A stretch of 52,741 nt of DNA from assembly GCA_017433975.1 (NCBI GenBank), contig JAFRGD010000010.1:1-52741 (forward strand), in the 5' to 3' direction. Each line of letters starts with the position of its first letter. Position 1 is the first letter of the stretch. The notes beneath the pieces are model-generated. The model saw nothing but the letters and a program-made list of their open reading frames with translations. It did not search any database and was not told the DNA's origin. Shown one piece after another: positions 51,518 to 52,741 of the stretch. Source of the DNA: Mogibacterium sp. (lineage in GTDB: Bacteria; Bacillota; Clostridia; Peptostreptococcales; Anaerovoracaceae). The position numbers and the translations under genes are program-made.

Positions 51518-52560
51518 TCCTCCGCACCTCCTCTGTGTTTCTCGAGCTCCAGGCTGGAGACCGGACGGGTGCCGCGCGCCTCGTAGACGGACCGGAGGTC
51601 CGGTTCGATCGCGTCGGAGCGGAGCATTCTGCCGACCAGGGACCCCTCGTCGACGATCGGGAAGTCGCGCAGGGTGAAGATGACACCGCTGCACGGCGCT
51701 TTGACTTCGCAGAGGCATTCGCCCTTCAACGGATCGACGATCTCGCCGATGACCTGCCCCTCGAGCGCATAGGAATTGTGCTCCATGCGCTGGAGGAAGA
51801 CGCCTGCGACCGGCGCGTTCAGGAATTCGACGTCGGTATTATTGCGGGAGATCAGCGGTCGGCGCGGTTCGATGCAGTCGCCGGTCCACATCCCCATGTA
51901 TTTCAGAAGCGCGAAGACACCCTGGACGAGCTGTTCGCCGTAGGCCTGCGTCAGCCGGAGCCCGATGCCCATCTCGACGACGAGCGTCGGCGTGCCGATA
52001 GAGTTCAGCGAGTGCGCGAGGGTCGCCTCGAGGACCGTCGAGGCGGCGTGGACCCAGATGAAGTCCACGTTGAGGCGCGCCGCGTACGGCAGGAGCGTCG
52101 CTTCATACAACTCGCTGATCCGGACCTGTGGGATCTCCGTCAGGTAAATGTTGGACGCGTGGATGTCGAGGACCAGGTCCGACCCGGCGAGGTCTTTCAC
52201 GATGCGGGACGCCGCGTGCTCGACCATGGAGCCGTTCTCCGTGCCCGGAAAGATGCGGTTCATGTCGAGGTCGAAGCCCGGGACGCCGCGCTCGAGCGCG
52301 TCGATGCCGAGCGGGTTGAGGGCAGGGTAGATGTCCACGATGCCGGTCAGGCAGCCTGGGTGCTCGCGGAGGATCCGGGAGACTTCGTAACAGACGTACT
52401 GCCCCTCGAGCTCGTTCCCGTGGATGCCGGTCACGATGCTCAGGCGCTTGAGGCCGGACAGGTCGTTGTCCTCAGTGTAACCGGCGGGCAGGATGCGGTG
52501 CTTTTGGATCAGGAGTTTTTCCTCGACCGGGAAGTCGAGCGAAACGACGGTTTGAATCAT
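51514..52560 (-). CDS. M14/AstE-aspartoacylase-like metallohydrolase
   Basis: 348 residues. It has the family's zinc residues: His and Glu in TGIHGNELEG, His in VLDIHAS, plus the substrate Arg in MNRIFPG and the catalytic Glu in LVVEMG. The C-terminal beta-domain reads ALEGQVIGEIVDP. Family members split acyl groups from N-acyl amino acids such as succinylglutamate or acetylaspartate. The substrate here is unknown. Its stop overlaps the start of the degenerate paralogue. AAAGGAAG precedes the ATG. Confidence 0.85.
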   Translation of the reverse strand: MIQTVVSLDFPVEEKLLIQKHRILPAGYTEDNDLSGLKRLSIVTGIHGNELEGQYVCYEVSRILREHPGCLTGIVDIYPALNPLGIDALERGVPGFDLDMNRIFPGTENGSMVEHAASRIVKDLAGSDLVLDIHASNIYLTEIPQVRISELYEATLLPYAARLNVDFIWVHAASTVLEATLAHSLNSIGTPTLVVEMGIGLRLTQAYGEQLVQGVFALLKYMGMWTGDCIEPRRPLISRNNTDVEFLNAPVAGVFLQRMEHNSYALEGQVIGEIVDPLKGECLCEVKAPCSGVIFTLRDFPIVDEGSLVGRMLRSDAIEPDLRSVYEARGTRPVSSLELEKHRGGAEE

Positions 52561-52691
52561 TGGGGTGCTTCCTTTTTTTATAACAACATGTGATTATGTT
52601 TTGTTTCGAGCGGGCTGTGCCCTTGCTCTGCGGGTACGGCTCGCGCCTCGTGCCGGCGACGCAGCGGTTCTAAGCTCTCGCTTCACCCATC

Positions 52692-52740
52692 GGTAAGGCC
52701 TGGCATAATGCGCAAGCGCCTATGCTAGGCCTCGCCGACG
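52692..52740. repeat. Long imperfect inverted repeat at the right edge
   Basis: AGGCCTGGCAT (52696-52706) pairs with ATGCTAGGCCT (52722-52732), one G-T pair only, with GCGC/GCGC inside and CGG/CCG outside (52692-52694, 52735-52737). Bases 52561-52690 hold only the promoter region of the M14 gene and GC-rich sequence without a recognisable gene. The element probably continues past the window. Confidence 0.5.
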
Positions 52741-52741
52741 G

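Noticed and set aside
51535..52593. A 352-codon plus-strand frame opposite the M14 gene
   Set aside because: Composition is Asp/Arg/Val-heavy, typical of an antisense shadow; the minus frame carries the zinc motifs.

Overview
The window is a GC-rich (about 60%) chromosomal segment that looks like an anaerobic Clostridia-type Bacillota. The reasons are a stand-alone rubredoxin, clostridial-style Shine-Dalgarno sites, an FtsEX/M23/CtpA division cluster, fructosamine (frl) genes, 2-hydroxyacyl-CoA-dehydratase-like Fe-S proteins and several Fe-S flavoproteins. A gut habitat fits the Amadori-product genes, but genus or species cannot be read from the sequence. No phage, IS element, CRISPR array or rRNA was seen; there is one tRNA.

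Layout. 0.1-4.6 kb: rubredoxin, a lipoprotein, a 560-base non-coding stretch full of small repeats, then a copper module (CsoR repressor with its operator built into the promoter, and a CopA ATPase whose last 69 codons are a CopZ-like domain with its own ribosome-binding site). 4.6-6.6 kb: an aminotransferase and a YgjP-like metallopeptidase, with copies of a REP-like palindrome on either side of the aminotransferase. 6.7-17.1 kb: a tight housekeeping run, ftsE-ftsX-M23 hydrolase-recJ-like-ctpA-like-Sfp-recX-metallophosphoesterase, followed by pyrimidine-nucleoside phosphorylase and a DD-carboxypeptidase.

17.1-27.3 kb: a fructosamine/fructoselysine utilisation locus. A divergent MFS permease and a GntR/UTRA repressor precede an operon of PfkB kinase, ABC sugar-binding lipoprotein, two permeases, epimerase-like protein, SIS deglycase, YesL-like membrane protein and ABC ATPase. 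A repeated TAATACG-type motif lies at each promoter and is the likely GntR operator. 27.4-32.3 kb: a leucine-rich-repeat protein, an alpha/beta hydrolase, and a phosphatidylethanolamine set (TVP38-like protein, PssA, Psd). 32.4-36 kb (minus strand): tRNA-Ser(CGA), a split Tm-1-like/PEP-hydrolase-like pair, and an acyltransferase with a zinc ribbon.

36.1-43.0 kb is the most unusual part: one apparent transcription unit, from a good promoter to a strong terminator, of a PAP2 phosphatase, two 2-hydroxyacyl-CoA-dehydratase-like subunits, a 55-residue membrane protein, a CrtI-like flavoprotein and a ferredoxin-reductase-like flavo/2Fe-2S protein. No activator ATPase is present. After an oppositely oriented MFS gene come an 899-residue multi-Fe-S/FAD oxidoreductase, an orphan HypA and a PlsC acyltransferase. 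Together these suggest an uncharacterised redox pathway, possibly acting on lipids; that is inference. 48.4-52.6 kb: AzlCD amino-acid exporter with a divergent LysR regulator, and a translationally coupled pair of M14/aspartoacylase-like proteins, one of which has lost key active-site residues.
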